Below, piece after piece: positions 17,461 to 26,128 of a stretch of DNA of 64,000 bases. Within the stretch, counting starts at the first letter, position 1. The number at the start of each line of letters is the position of its first letter. Origin of the DNA: Hallerella sp963652365 (GTDB lineage Bacteria > Fibrobacterota > Fibrobacteria > Fibrobacterales > Fibrobacteraceae); NCBI GenBank assembly GCA_963652365.1, contig CAVJTH010000002.1:1-64000 (forward strand), in the 5' to 3' direction. Position numbers and translations under genes: made by a program. The notes below the pieces were generated by a model, which was given only the letters and a program-made list of their open reading frames with translations, searched no databases and was not told the DNA's origin.

Positions 17461-18462
17461 ATGAACAGACAGCAATATGCAGCAATGCTCAGGCACATCA
17501 ACCAGGTTCGAATGGAGCGTGGCGACACGAGCGCCTGTATCGCGGAATACGTAAAGCGGTACCGGTTTGCCTATGTCTATAACGATTCCGTTTTCAAGAA
17601 GATTTTCGGAAACCCGGAAAACGAGAAAATGTCTTGCGCGTTTCTCAACGCGATTTTAAAACTGGATGGACCGGATTGCATTACCCAGCTAAGCTTTATC
17701 GATCCGTCTGTTCCCGGGGGGCCGTTTGTCAAGACGATAACTTCGGATCTGGTTGCGAAGGATCAGCGGGCAGACCGGATTGTTGTCGAGGTGCAGCACA
17801 GGTATGATTCGACCTACAAGGACAGGCTCGTTTTCTATACGGCACGTCATACTTCGCAGAATCGGATGCCCGGAGACGCCTATCGTCTTCGCAATCTGAA
17901 TTTTATCGCGTTGCAAATGTTCGATACGTTTCCGGCTTCGCCCAAGTATCGCCATACGGTTCAGCTCAAGAACCAGGACAACGAGGTGTTTTTTGAAAAG
18001 GAAACGCTTACGATCGTGGAAATCGAAAAGTTTTGCAAGGGCATTTATGAATTTGACGATAGCCGCCTAGCCAGCTGGCTTCGCCTGATCGAAGACATCA
18101 ACAGCGAAAAAGAGGTTCGCTTGCCGGGGAATCCCTTTGTGGAAAGCTTGCAAAATGCCGCGAAGTTGTGTAATTTTAGCGAAGATTACCTTTTGACGGA
18201 GGCCAAGAACATGACGGACATCGATTACGAAAAGTACATCGAGCGCAAGGAAGCCCGGGCGGAAGGGCTTGCCGAAGGCTTGGCCGAGGGACGATTGGCT
18301 GGTCGAGAAGAAGGGCTTGCCGAAGGTCGCATCGAAGGTCGTGTCGAAGGTCGTGTCGAAGCGAAGAAGGATCTGGCGAAAAACTTGAAAAAAATAGGAA
18401 TGATGGTTTCCGTGATTGCCGAGGTGACCGGACTTTCCGAAGAAGTGGTCGCCCGGCTATAG
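17461..18462 (+). CDS. Rpn/PDDEXK_2 family nuclease (transposase-like)
   Basis: A 333-aa protein resembling the Rpn family of recombination-promoting nucleases/putative transposases (PDDEXK_2). The N-terminal part has the family pattern: VFKKIFGNPENEKMSCAFLNAIL followed by the PD-(D/E)XK core SDLVAKDQRADRIVVEVQ (Asp ... Glu-x-Gln). The C-terminus has a short repeat, AEGLAEGLAEGRLAG..EGRIEGRVEGRVEAKKD, that is typical of the family and probably helical. The ATG at 17461 has GGAGG 8 nt upstream. These genes occur in many copies in some gut anaerobes. The 222 bp before it hold no other gene. Confidence 0.8.
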   Translation: MNRQQYAAMLRHINQVRMERGDTSACIAEYVKRYRFAYVYNDSVFKKIFGNPENEKMSCAFLNAILKLDGPDCITQLSFIDPSVPGGPFVKTITSDLVAKDQRADRIVVEVQHRYDSTYKDRLVFYTARHTSQNRMPGDAYRLRNLNFIALQMFDTFPASPKYRHTVQLKNQDNEVFFEKETLTIVEIEKFCKGIYEFDDSRLASWLRLIEDINSEKEVRLPGNPFVESLQNAAKLCNFSEDYLLTEAKNMTDIDYEKYIERKEARAEGLAEGLAEGRLAGREEGLAEGRIEGRVEGRVEAKKDLAKNLKKIGMMVSVIAEVTGLSEEVVARL

Positions 18463-18466
18463 TCGC

Positions 18467-19387
18467 TTATTGTTCGACGCCCAGGTACTTTTTGAGTTCC
18501 TGGATGTAGAATTCTCCCAGCGAAGAAAGCTGCATGTTCTTCTTGGTGATGTAGCCGATTTCCATGATGTTCTTGCTTGCCGCCGGATCGCGGAACGGAA
18601 TGGCCAGGTAGTCGCCCCCGTTCAGTTCTTCGCAAATAATGCCCGAACACAGGGTGTAGCCGTTTAGCCCGATCATCAGGTTTAGCATGGTCGCCCGATC
18701 GTTTGCCTTGATGGTCCGGGAATATTCCTTGGTGCTCAGGATTTCTTCCGCGTAATATTCGGCGCTGGCTTCCCCTTGGTCAAAGGATAGGCATGGATAG
18801 GGGGCTAGCTCGTTGAACGTGATGAATTTCTTTTTGGACAGAGGGTGCTCTTTCCACAGATAGACATACGCCTTGCAGTCGATCAGCTTGTGGAAAACGC
18901 AGTCCCGCGAGTCTAGCAGGTCTTCGAGGATCTTGCGGTTGAAATCGCTAAGGTAGAGAATGCCGATTTCGCTCTTGAAATTGCTCACGTCATAGACGAC
19001 GTCTCGCGTTTTCGTTTCGCTGATTTCAAAGTCGTATTCGTCTGCGTGAAACTTCTTGACCATTTCGACGAAGCTTTTGACCGCGAACGAATAGTGCTGC
19101 GTGGAAACGGAAAACTTCTTGCGGCGCTTTCCGTTCTTGCCGTAAAGGCCCAGCAGGGATTCGTAGTGCAGGTAGAGATCCTTGGCGTATGCGATGAACT
19201 CTTCCCCTTCGCGGGTAAGCGAAACGCCTCGGCTGGTGCGGTTGAAGATGGTAATGCCGAGCTCGTCTTCGAGCTCGTGGATCGCGGCGGTGAGGGACGG
19301 CTGCGAAACGTAGAGCTTTTCCGCCGCCTTGTTGAAGGACGGGCTTTCCGCGATTCCGATGGCGTAGCGCAGTTGTTGCAGGGTCAT
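18467..19387 (-). CDS. LysR-family transcriptional regulator
   Basis: A 306-aa LysR-type regulator. The N-terminal winged helix-turn-helix is clear (MTLQQLRYAIGIAESPSFNKAAEKLYVSQPSLTAAIHELEDELGITIFNR), followed by a periplasmic-binding-protein-like effector domain. The start at 19387 is the classical LTTR start; a longer frame to 19465 overlaps the Nudix gene. No Shine-Dalgarno is seen; a -10-like TATATT ends 6 nt before the ATG, so the mRNA may be leaderless. The target is unknown; the neighbouring minus-strand Nudix gene is only 13 bp upstream. Confidence 0.9.
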   Translation of the reverse strand: MTLQQLRYAIGIAESPSFNKAAEKLYVSQPSLTAAIHELEDELGITIFNRTSRGVSLTREGEEFIAYAKDLYLHYESLLGLYGKNGKRRKKFSVSTQHYSFAVKSFVEMVKKFHADEYDFEISETKTRDVVYDVSNFKSEIGILYLSDFNRKILEDLLDSRDCVFHKLIDCKAYVYLWKEHPLSKKKFITFNELAPYPCLSFDQGEASAEYYAEEILSTKEYSRTIKANDRATMLNLMIGLNGYTLCSGIICEELNGGDYLAIPFRDPAASKNIMEIGYITKKNMQLSSLGEFYIQELKKYLGVEQ

Positions 19388-19393
19388 ACGTTC

Positions 19394-19399
19394 AATATA
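19394..19399 (-). promoter_or_regulatory. -10-like box 6 nt before the LysR start (leaderless candidate)
   Basis: On the minus strand TATATT is followed by GAACGT and then the ATG at 19387. Transcription would start at or next to the A of the start codon. Confidence 0.45.
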
Positions 19400-19400
19400 G

Positions 19401-19952
19401 CTAGACTTGCTTTTGAAATTCCATGGAGCGGAGCAAATAGTCGAAATCCCTGGGGTGACTGACAAATTTTCCCGGATCTTTTTCTAGTTCTGCCTGCAAT
19501 TCCCGAGGCGAAAAAAAGCGGAATCCATCGACTTCGTGCGGTTGCGGCACGAGCCTTTGCTTTTCGTCTTCGGAAATGAATCCGCGATAGACGTCGTAGA
19601 ATTCGTTGTCCAGATATGTTCCCGAGTTGAGAACGCTGGAATGCCTGCATTCAAAAAGATACGTGAGCTCTGCCGGATTCTTTTCTAGACCGAGTTCTTC
19701 GCGGATTTCGCGAACGGCGGAAAGGGGGCTGGAATCTCCGGCGGAAATATGCCCGGCGCAGCTGGTATCATAAAGATTCGGATTGTTTTCCTTGTCATGG
19801 GCGCGCAACTGGAAAAGAATCTTTCCGCTTGCATCGAAAAGCCAGACGTGTACGGTCCGGTGCCAAAGTCCCAGGCGGTGAACATCGCTTCGTGCCCGAG
19901 ACTCTCCGGTCTTTTGACCTTGTTCATTTAAGACATCGATCTGTTCTTCCAT
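19401..19952 (-). CDS. Nudix hydrolase (isopentenyl-diphosphate isomerase-like group)
   Basis: A 183-aa Nudix protein. The Nudix box spans residues 67-89 (GHISAGDSSPLSAVREIREELGL): it fits Gx5Ex7REUxEExGU except that the first Glu is Asp. The N-terminal part (VLNEQGQKTGESRARSDVHRLGLWHRTVHVWLFD) is typical of the YfcD/IDI-like group acting on unknown diphosphates. The start is ATG 19952 with GGAG 8 nt upstream; a TTG 12 nt earlier is less likely. It faces a serine hydrolase gene with 43 bp between the starts. Confidence 0.9.
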   Translation of the reverse strand: MEEQIDVLNEQGQKTGESRARSDVHRLGLWHRTVHVWLFDASGKILFQLRAHDKENNPNLYDTSCAGHISAGDSSPLSAVREIREELGLEKNPAELTYLFECRHSSVLNSGTYLDNEFYDVYRGFISEDEKQRLVPQPHEVDGFRFFSPRELQAELEKDPGKFVSHPRDFDYLLRSMEFQKQV

Positions 19953-19983
19953 GGATTTCTCCAAAAGCTTTCGACAGAAAATC

Positions 19984-19989
19984 TATCTT
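19984..19989 (+). promoter_or_regulatory. -10-like box 6 nt before the serine hydrolase start (leaderless candidate)
   Basis: TATCTT is followed by TTTATC and then the ATG at 19996; no ribosome-binding site is present in between. Confidence 0.4.
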
Positions 19990-19995
19990 TTTATC

Positions 19996-21045
19996 ATGAG
20001 CGAAGATTTTGAAAGATCGCTGAACGACCTGTTCGAAAAGGCGATTGGCGAGAATGTCTTTTCCAAGGCCGTAGTCGGATTTGTTTCTCCCGAAGGCTCC
20101 GAAGTCCGCGCGTTCAATACGCCGGAAAATTCCCTGTTCGATATCGCCTCGGTGACAAAGGTCTGCCCGACTTCGACGCTCGCCTTGAAGCGTATCCTGG
20201 ATGGACAGCTGGAACTGGACGCTCGCGTCCTGGACTTCATCCCCGAATTGCGTACAAATTATCGAGAACACGTCCTGGTCAGGCATTTGCTCACGCATAG
20301 CCTGGATTATCGGGTTCCGATGAGCAGTCTCAAGGAACTGCCGCCGGAAAGGATTCTGGACTTTCTCTTCACGTATCATTTCAAGCGGTTTCCCGGAACG
20401 GTCTTCAACTATGGAAATCCGGCGAGCATTCTCCTGGGAATCGTCCTGATGCGGCTTTCGGGAAAGCCTCTTTCGAAGATGGCGGAGGAGGAACTCTTCG
20501 AACCCTTGGGCATGACGCGCTCCGGCTGGGATCCGCTGCAAAGGTTTCCCAGGGAAGAAATCGTGGCGACCGAAGAGGACGCTTGGCGCGGCAGAATCAT
20601 CCAGGGCGAAATCCATGACGAAAGCGCTTTCCGGTTGCGGCAATTTTTCCCGGTGGGAAGTGCGGGAATGTTCTCGACGGTCCCGGATCTCTTGAAATTT
20701 GTACAGATGATTCTTGCCGATGGCCTGTTCAACGGACGGCGCATTTTGCCAGAAGGCATCCTGAAACTGGTCTCGACGAATGCGCTGGAAGGTCGCGTGC
20801 GCGGAGCCTGTACCGCCTTGGGCTTTGAACTCGACGCGGAAAAGTTCATGGGAAGCGTTCACCATTCCCGGATGTTCGGGAAGACGGGGTTTACCGGTTC
20901 GAGCATTGTCGCCGACGCGGAGACGAAACGTGCGGTCGTTCTGCTTTCGAATTTTACCTATCCGCACCGGGAAGCTTCGGCGGAAAGAATCAACGCGTTC
21001 CGTTCGAGACTTTCGGAACTGACTTTTGCGTGTCGGAACGGATAA
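19996..21045 (+). CDS. Serine hydrolase, beta-lactamase/class C PBP family
   Basis: A 349-aa protein of the beta-lactamase/DD-peptidase (AmpC/EstB) superfamily. The nucleophile motif SxxK is in FDIASVTKV, the second motif YxN is YGN in TVFNYGNPASILLG, and the C-terminal KTG-type triad is in FGKTGFTGSSI. No signal peptide is seen, so a cytoplasmic esterase or peptidase is more likely than a wall enzyme. The ATG at 19996 (MSEDFERS) fits the family start better than an in-frame ATG at 19951 that overlaps the Nudix start. The substrate is unknown. Confidence 0.85.
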   Translation: MSEDFERSLNDLFEKAIGENVFSKAVVGFVSPEGSEVRAFNTPENSLFDIASVTKVCPTSTLALKRILDGQLELDARVLDFIPELRTNYREHVLVRHLLTHSLDYRVPMSSLKELPPERILDFLFTYHFKRFPGTVFNYGNPASILLGIVLMRLSGKPLSKMAEEELFEPLGMTRSGWDPLQRFPREEIVATEEDAWRGRIIQGEIHDESAFRLRQFFPVGSAGMFSTVPDLLKFVQMILADGLFNGRRILPEGILKLVSTNALEGRVRGACTALGFELDAEKFMGSVHHSRMFGKTGFTGSSIVADAETKRAVVLLSNFTYPHREASAERINAFRSRLSELTFACRNG

Positions 21046-21068
21046 AAAATCCTTAAAATTTTCTAGTT

Positions 21069-21114
21069 TATCCTTTGTGAATGCAATTCCGCGTTCACGC
21101 ATGACAAAAGGATA
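21069..21114 (+). promoter_or_regulatory. 5'-UTR hairpin that pairs with the ribosome-binding site
   Basis: TATCCTTT (21069-21076) pairs with AAAGGATA (21107-21114), and an inner GTGAA/TTCAC stem (77-81 with 94-98) stacks on top. The right arm contains the Shine-Dalgarno of the next gene (AAGGA, 7 nt before ATG 21119). When folded, translation would be blocked, as in RNA thermometers or simple riboswitch expression platforms. Prediction by eye only. Confidence 0.4.
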
Positions 21115-21118
21115 GCAA

Positions 21119-21658
21119 ATGAAATTGTTTGGGTTGATGATGGGGGCTTTGCTGTGCGCAACGCTTGCAAATGCCGAAGATTCTCGTACGGGAATCTTCT
21201 TGAGCGCGGGAGCCGGGATGGATGGAGGAAAACTCTCGGCCTACGGGGATGACGGCTATCGAATCCAGGGCGTACAAGATGTCGTCCTGCATGGAAAGGT
21301 CGGATATTCGCCGATTTCGAACTTGACGGTCTATGGGATCGGGTCGATCGCCGCCTACGTGACAACGGAAGATGACGACGCCCATTCCAGGATCTATCTG
21401 GGAGGTGGCGCTTCTTTTTGGCTGCCAAGGGATTTCTTCGTTTCCGGTTCGGCGGGAACGGCGAGCTTTCTTGCGGACGAAAAGTCGCTGAGCGACGATT
21501 TCGGATTTGGCTTCCGGATTTCCGCAGGAAAGGATTGGCGGATTTTTCCGTGGGGTGCTCTGGGCGTCGAAGCGTTCTACGAACATGCCGAAATCGATCG
21601 CGGCGATGCGTGGAACGGAAACCTTGTCGGCGTCCTGTTTAACGTCAGCTACCGGTAA
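21119..21658 (+). CDS. Small outer-membrane beta-barrel protein
   Basis: A 179-aa exported protein. An N-terminal signal peptide (MKLFGLMMGALLCATLANA, cleavage probably after ANA) is followed by alternating hydrophobic/polar strands rich in Gly and aromatics and ending in an aromatic-rich strand (LVGVLFNVSYR), as in small OmpA/OmpW-type barrels. No known family was recognised. It has its own leader with an SD-sequestering hairpin and is followed by a bidirectional terminator. Confidence 0.75.
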   Translation: MKLFGLMMGALLCATLANAEDSRTGIFLSAGAGMDGGKLSAYGDDGYRIQGVQDVVLHGKVGYSPISNLTVYGIGSIAAYVTTEDDDAHSRIYLGGGASFWLPRDFFVSGSAGTASFLADEKSLSDDFGFGFRISAGKDWRIFPWGALGVEAFYEHAEIDRGDAWNGNLVGVLFNVSYR

Positions 21659-21680
21659 AGTTCTTTGCTTTGCAAAAAAA

Positions 21681-21708
21681 AATCCTCGGCGGAACGCCGA
21701 GGATTTTT
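21681..21708. terminator. Bidirectional terminator between the OMP gene and trpB
   Basis: AATCCTCGGCG (21681-21691) pairs with CGCCGAGGATT (21695-21705) around a GAA loop, with a run of A before it and T5 after it. It can serve both convergent genes. Confidence 0.9.
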
Positions 21709-21723
21709 CGATTAAAGGGTTCC

Positions 21724-23109
21724 CTACATCAGGTTTCCGGGAAAGCGCGGAATCAGATCGATGCTCTTCTTGAGATCGGCATCGGTCGGAATGTAGTCCG
21801 ACATGGTTCCGTTGTTATACGCTTCGTAGGCTTTCAAGTCGAAATACCCGGTGCCCGTCAGGCCGAAAACGATTGTCTTCGCTTCGCCGGTTTCCTTGCA
21901 CTTCATCGCCTCGTCGATTGCCGCGCTGATGGCATGGCTCGATTCCGGCGCAGGAAGAATGCCTTCGACGCGTGCAAAGTATTCCGCCGCCTTGAAGACG
22001 TTTGTCTGTTCCACGGATCTCGCTTCGATCAGCTTGTCGTGATAGGCCTGCGAAAGGATGGAGCTCATTCCGTGGTAGCGGAGACCGCCCGCGTGGTTTG
22101 CGGACGGGATGAATTCCGATCCGAGCGTGTACATCTTGGCGAGCGGGCAGACGTGACCCGTGTCGCAGAAGTCGTAGGCATAGACGCCGCGCGTAAAGCT
22201 CGGGCAGGAAGCCGGCTCCACGGCGATAATCCGGTAATCCCTTTCTCCGCGGATCTTTTCGCCGAGGAACGGGGAAATCAGGCCGCCCAGGTTGGAACCG
22301 CCTCCGGCGCATCCGATGATCATGTCCGGGACGACATCGTACTTGTCGAGGGCCGCTTTCGCTTCGAGTCCGATGATGGTCTGGTGCAAGAGAACCTGGC
22401 TCAGCACGGAACCGAGTTCGTAGCGGTAACCTTCGGTATGCGTCGCGACTTCGACGGCTTCGGAAATGGCGCAACCGAGGCTCCCTGTCGTGCCCGGGAA
22501 TTCGGCGTTGATCTTCTTTCCGACTTCTGTCGTCATCGACGGCGACGGGGTGACGCTCGCGCCGTATGTGCGCATGACTTCGCGGCGGAAAGGCTTCTGC
22601 TCGTAGGAGCATTTCACCATATAGACTTTGCAGTCCAGGCCAAAATAGGCGCAAGCCATCGAAAGGGCCGTTCCCCATTGTCCGGCTCCGGTTTCGGTCG
22701 TCACGCCTTTCAGACCTTGCTTCTTTGCGTAGTAGGCCTGGGCGATCGCCGAGTTGAGCTTGTGGCTGCCGCTCGTGTTGTTGCCTTCGAACTTGTAGTA
22801 GATCTTTGCCGGCGTTCCCAGCTTCTTTTCGAGACAGTAGGCGCGCACGAGTGGCGATGGGCGATACATCTTGTAGAAGTTGCGGATTTCTTCGGGAATG
22901 GGAATCCACGGGTCGGTATCGTTGAGCTCCTGCCTGGCCAGTTCCGTGCAAAAGATCGGAGTGAGCTCTTCGAGCGCAAGAGGCTTGTGCGTCCCTGGAT
23001 GAAGCAGAGGCGCGGGCTTGTTCTTCATGTCGGCGCGAACATTGTACCATGCGCTCGGAATCTCGTTTTCAGAGAGATAGATCTTGTAGGGAATTTCTTT
23101 TTCGCTCAT
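21724..23109 (-). CDS. trpB: Tryptophan synthase beta chain, TrpB2 type
   Basis: A 461-aa PLP enzyme of the TrpB2 (TrpB-like) subfamily, which makes tryptophan from indole or acts as an indole scavenger. It is ~60 aa longer than TrpB1, with the TrpB2-type N-terminal extension (IPYKIYLSENEIPSAWYNVRADM). The PLP lysine is in NNTSGSHKLNSA; the Glu acting on indole is in TETGAGQWGTAL; the phosphate loop is GCAGGGSNLGG. No trpA or other trp gene is adjacent, which fits TrpB2 use without a TrpA partner. A TAnnTTTG promoter lies upstream, and AGGAG precedes the ATG. Confidence 0.93.
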   Translation of the reverse strand: MSEKEIPYKIYLSENEIPSAWYNVRADMKNKPAPLLHPGTHKPLALEELTPIFCTELARQELNDTDPWIPIPEEIRNFYKMYRPSPLVRAYCLEKKLGTPAKIYYKFEGNNTSGSHKLNSAIAQAYYAKKQGLKGVTTETGAGQWGTALSMACAYFGLDCKVYMVKCSYEQKPFRREVMRTYGASVTPSPSMTTEVGKKINAEFPGTTGSLGCAISEAVEVATHTEGYRYELGSVLSQVLLHQTIIGLEAKAALDKYDVVPDMIIGCAGGGSNLGGLISPFLGEKIRGERDYRIIAVEPASCPSFTRGVYAYDFCDTGHVCPLAKMYTLGSEFIPSANHAGGLRYHGMSSILSQAYHDKLIEARSVEQTNVFKAAEYFARVEGILPAPESSHAISAAIDEAMKCKETGEAKTIVFGLTGTGYFDLKAYEAYNNGTMSDYIPTDADLKKSIDLIPRFPGNLM

Positions 23110-23134
23110 AGCGATCTCCTAAATGTTTCGTGAG

Positions 23135-23142
23135 CAAACATA
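23135..23142 (-). promoter_or_regulatory. TAnnTTTG promoter element of trpB
   Basis: Minus-strand TATGTTTG ends 25 nt before the trpB start. Confidence 0.5.
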
Positions 23143-23178
23143 AATAATTTTGGCTTGTCGCCTGGCGGACTTTCGGCT

Positions 23179-24498
23179 TTATGCCAGGTTTCTTCGGATC
23201 AGGTCGGCGAGTTCGCGTTGCGCCTTCCTTGACGGACGGTAATTCTTCATGACGGATTCCACGTCGAGAAAGATGCCGGCGATTCGATGGTAGGGACGGT
23301 AGGCGCTTGCGCTTGCCTCGATGCTTTTCCAGTTTCCGTGCGCGGAACCGAAAAACTTCATTTGGTAAGGCTTCGAGGAATCCGAACCCTTGGCGGCATA
23401 GGGCAAAAGAAAGGCGTTGTAAACGTGCAGACCATCCACGCCGAACCCTTTTCCTCCGTCTTTCGTCTCGATGTATTCGGCGTAGGCGATTTGCTTGGTG
23501 ATGGAACTCGAATCGGGGAGAGATCCTTCACTCGTGATTCCATGAGAATAGAATTTCGCGTCCAGCACGAAGATTTCGGCGATGTCGCTATTGTCGTCTT
23601 GGCGCATGATCGTATCGGGGCGCAGCGAATGCCTGTCGGCGTCTTTTGAAAGCTCGCTTTCGAGTTGCCAAAAGCTGTGCGGATTGAATTCGGCCTTGGA
23701 TTCGTTCGGTCCGAGATTTCCGAAAATTCTGTCGAGCATCGCTTCCCAGACGGGAGCGAACTTGTTGACTCCGAAATAAAAATCGTCTGCGTTGGAACTG
23801 TCTGTCGTTAATTTATTTGCGATGTATTCGACGATTCGCTGCAAGTCGCCAAATAGGCGCAGATGCCCTTCGTTGAAAGTCCTGGAAATTCTCGATTGCA
23901 GAACGGAACGAAAAAGTTCGCAATCGAAATCCAGATTCGGATTTTCCTGGACATCGATGCCGAAAATAAAGCCGATTCGCCTGGAAGCATCGTGAACGCA
24001 GAACTTGTGAATCTGGGTAATCAGTTCGCTTTCGCTTTGGCTTGTGTGGCGCGCGACCGGATTCAGGTAGAGAAAGCTTTTCTCGTCTTCGGAAACGATC
24101 GGATGCGTCGTCTTGATGGTGCGACTCCAGCTGATTTTTCCGCGAGCCCCGCGCTTGAAAAGAACTTCCTTTTCCGTGTAGTAGCCGTGATCCAGGTAGT
24201 TTCGCAACACATTCAGATAGGCGGTCATCGGAAACCGTACTTCGGATAATCGATCCGAAACCCGGGAAACGGAAGAATGGTCGTTTTCGGCAGAAAGCGA
24301 ACTGTCGCCCAGAACGGAAAAGAGATTCAGGATTTTTTCGCGCAAGGCGTCTTCCGAAAGATTCCCGATTTCGTTATCGTGTCGAAAGTAGCCGGCAGGG
24401 AAATAGATCTTGGCGGAACCGCTTTCGTAGCGGATGCCGACGAATTCATCCTTGGAATCTATCTTGGCGGTGCACGTGCAATCGACTAGGCGGTCCAT
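23179..24498 (-). CDS. LlaJI-family restriction endonuclease (McrC-like role)
   Basis: A 439-aa protein matching the LlaJI restriction endonuclease family, the nuclease partner of a McrB-like NTPase. A PD-(D/E)XK core is seen as RPDTIM (Asp295) and VLDAKFY (Asp313, Lys315), preceded by FNPHSFWQLE. The N-terminal part (VGIRYESGSAKIYFPAGYF) is the usual LlaJI beta-rich start. The ATG at 24498 lies 16 bp after the McrB-like stop; starts further upstream (ATG 24579, TTG 24597) would overlap it by up to 83 bp and cannot be excluded. It is the last gene of a minus-strand operon: methyltransferase, NTPase, nuclease. Confidence 0.82.
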   Translation of the reverse strand: MDRLVDCTCTAKIDSKDEFVGIRYESGSAKIYFPAGYFRHDNEIGNLSEDALREKILNLFSVLGDSSLSAENDHSSVSRVSDRLSEVRFPMTAYLNVLRNYLDHGYYTEKEVLFKRGARGKISWSRTIKTTHPIVSEDEKSFLYLNPVARHTSQSESELITQIHKFCVHDASRRIGFIFGIDVQENPNLDFDCELFRSVLQSRISRTFNEGHLRLFGDLQRIVEYIANKLTTDSSNADDFYFGVNKFAPVWEAMLDRIFGNLGPNESKAEFNPHSFWQLESELSKDADRHSLRPDTIMRQDDNSDIAEIFVLDAKFYSHGITSEGSLPDSSSITKQIAYAEYIETKDGGKGFGVDGLHVYNAFLLPYAAKGSDSSKPYQMKFFGSAHGNWKSIEASASAYRPYHRIAGIFLDVESVMKNYRPSRKAQRELADLIRRNLA

Positions 24499-24514
24499 TT
24501 GTCTTTTTTTCGCT

Positions 24515-26128
24515 TCAAGTTTCTTTTGGAGTGCGTTGACTGGACGCCGGGTAATTCTTGAACACTCGGGAAAGCGCATCCTCTTTGGGACCTTCAAAGA
24601 CGGAAATCAGTTCTTCCAGGGAATGGATGTTGTCCGTAAAGATTTCCCTGCGCTTGAATTTGAAGACGTCGTCCCAGAGATATTTCAGAACCTTTTCCGC
24701 AAAGACCTTTTGGGGAATTTTTTCATCGACATTTTTGACGAACCACAGCCCGAGCCGCTTGTCTTCCGTGCTGGAAATTCCCTGGAGCTTTTCCGTAATC
24801 TGAAAATTGATCCAGTCCCAGAATAATCCCCATTTGGTATCTGTGCCTTCGATTGTTGCGTTGAATTGGTTTTGAATTTTCGTGTCGCTGGATTCAAAAT
24901 CGTAATCGTCTGGGTCTAATCTGGGAACGTTCGCCGTATTTTTTCTTGTGACGCCGCTTCGAACAAGGACCATGTCGAACCTGCGCTGGAATGCGTTGTC
25001 GAGCGTGAAAACGTTCTGGTCGGACGTGTTCATTGTCGCGATGATGGAGAGGTTTGACGGGAGACGGATTTCATCTTCTTGAAGATGTTCGCACAGATCT
25101 TTGTTGTGAACGGGATATTGGCTCTTTCCGCTATCGTCTCTGTCGAGAAGCTGAAAGACATCGCCGAAGATGGCGGCCGCGTTTCCCCGGTTGATTTCCT
25201 CGATGACGAGGTAGAAATGCTCTTCCGGATTTTGGTAGGCTCGCGCGAGAATTCCCGTAAACGGACCGGGCGTGAATTGATATGAAATCTTTTCTCCGTC
25301 CGATTTCGGTAGAATCTGCCCGATAAAGTCGGCGTTGGTATATTCGGGGTGAAAGACCGTACGGATTTTGTTGAAATCGGGAACGTCTTTGAGCGCTTCA
25401 AAAATCTTGTTACTCTTGCCGCATCCCGGAACGCCGTAGTAGATGATCTGGGAAGGGGTGTGGGTGGGGGATTGTTTTTGGAAATTGATATTATTTGCTA
25501 GACATTTTCTTTGTTCTTTTTGTTCCCAATCAACCCAATCGGTCCAATCTGTTTCGGGAAGTTTTAAGCTTTCCCAAGAATTGTTCTTATCTAGACTTGT
25601 GCAATAAAGATGTAGGGTGTCAAAATGCTCTACAAATAATCCATAACAGGTCAAGCGTTCGTCAAAAGAACTCTGTATTTTTTTAAAGGATTCTTCGTTT
25701 TTTATTTCATCAAATGTTGTATGTGGAGAGTATTTTATAGACCTTCTTCCAAAATGATGTTTTCCTGGATCTTGGATTTTTGTTAATAATAAAATTAATG
25801 GGGCGTTAGAAAATGAGATGATTTGATCATTGTTGTGTACCACGACAGAGTCAAATTTACTTGCGACTTGAATTTCTTGCGTTTGTGGAAATGAATATGA
25901 GTTGTTTCCTTGAATGATGGTTTTTTGCTTTCCTAAAACACAGGACGTTTTTTCAAGGGGGATAATGTTGAAAAACATCCCTTTTAAAATATTTTCGTAG
26001 CCTTCCGCTTTAAAATAATATGGAGGTAAGTCGTTTTGTGTTTTTTGAGATTGGCCTAAGGCTGTTTCCCAAGAAGGACATTCTCCTGTTTGAGGTGAAA
26101 AAACAAATGAACCTTGATCTAATCTCAT
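24515..26128 (-). CDS. McrB-like AAA+ NTPase subunit of a LlaJI-type restriction system
   Basis: A 537-aa protein. Residues ~1-215 form an N-terminal domain that is AT-rich and not recognised (presumably target DNA recognition). The rest is a McrB-type AAA+ motor: Walker A GVPGCGKS (232-239), Walker B YLVIEEINRGN (306-316), the McrB signature MNTSDQN (~366-372; McrB has MNTADRS) and an RRF arginine motif. McrB relatives use GTP. It drives DNA translocation and activates the nuclease encoded just downstream. The start ATG overlaps the methyltransferase stop by 4 bp (ATGA). Confidence 0.88.
   Translation of the reverse strand: MRLDQGSFVFSPQTGECPSWETALGQSQKTQNDLPPYYFKAEGYENILKGMFFNIIPLEKTSCVLGKQKTIIQGNNSYSFPQTQEIQVASKFDSVVVHNNDQIISFSNAPLILLLTKIQDPGKHHFGRRSIKYSPHTTFDEIKNEESFKKIQSSFDERLTCYGLFVEHFDTLHLYCTSLDKNNSWESLKLPETDWTDWVDWEQKEQRKCLANNINFQKQSPTHTPSQIIYYGVPGCGKSNKIFEALKDVPDFNKIRTVFHPEYTNADFIGQILPKSDGEKISYQFTPGPFTGILARAYQNPEEHFYLVIEEINRGNAAAIFGDVFQLLDRDDSGKSQYPVHNKDLCEHLQEDEIRLPSNLSIIATMNTSDQNVFTLDNAFQRRFDMVLVRSGVTRKNTANVPRLDPDDYDFESSDTKIQNQFNATIEGTDTKWGLFWDWINFQITEKLQGISSTEDKRLGLWFVKNVDEKIPQKVFAEKVLKYLWDDVFKFKRREIFTDNIHSLEELISVFEGPKEDALSRVFKNYPASSQRTPKET

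Noticed and set aside
21670..23133. A 487-codon plus-strand frame opposite trpB
   Set aside because: Shadow of a well-conserved TrpB2 gene; low-complexity Arg/Gly/Val-rich product.
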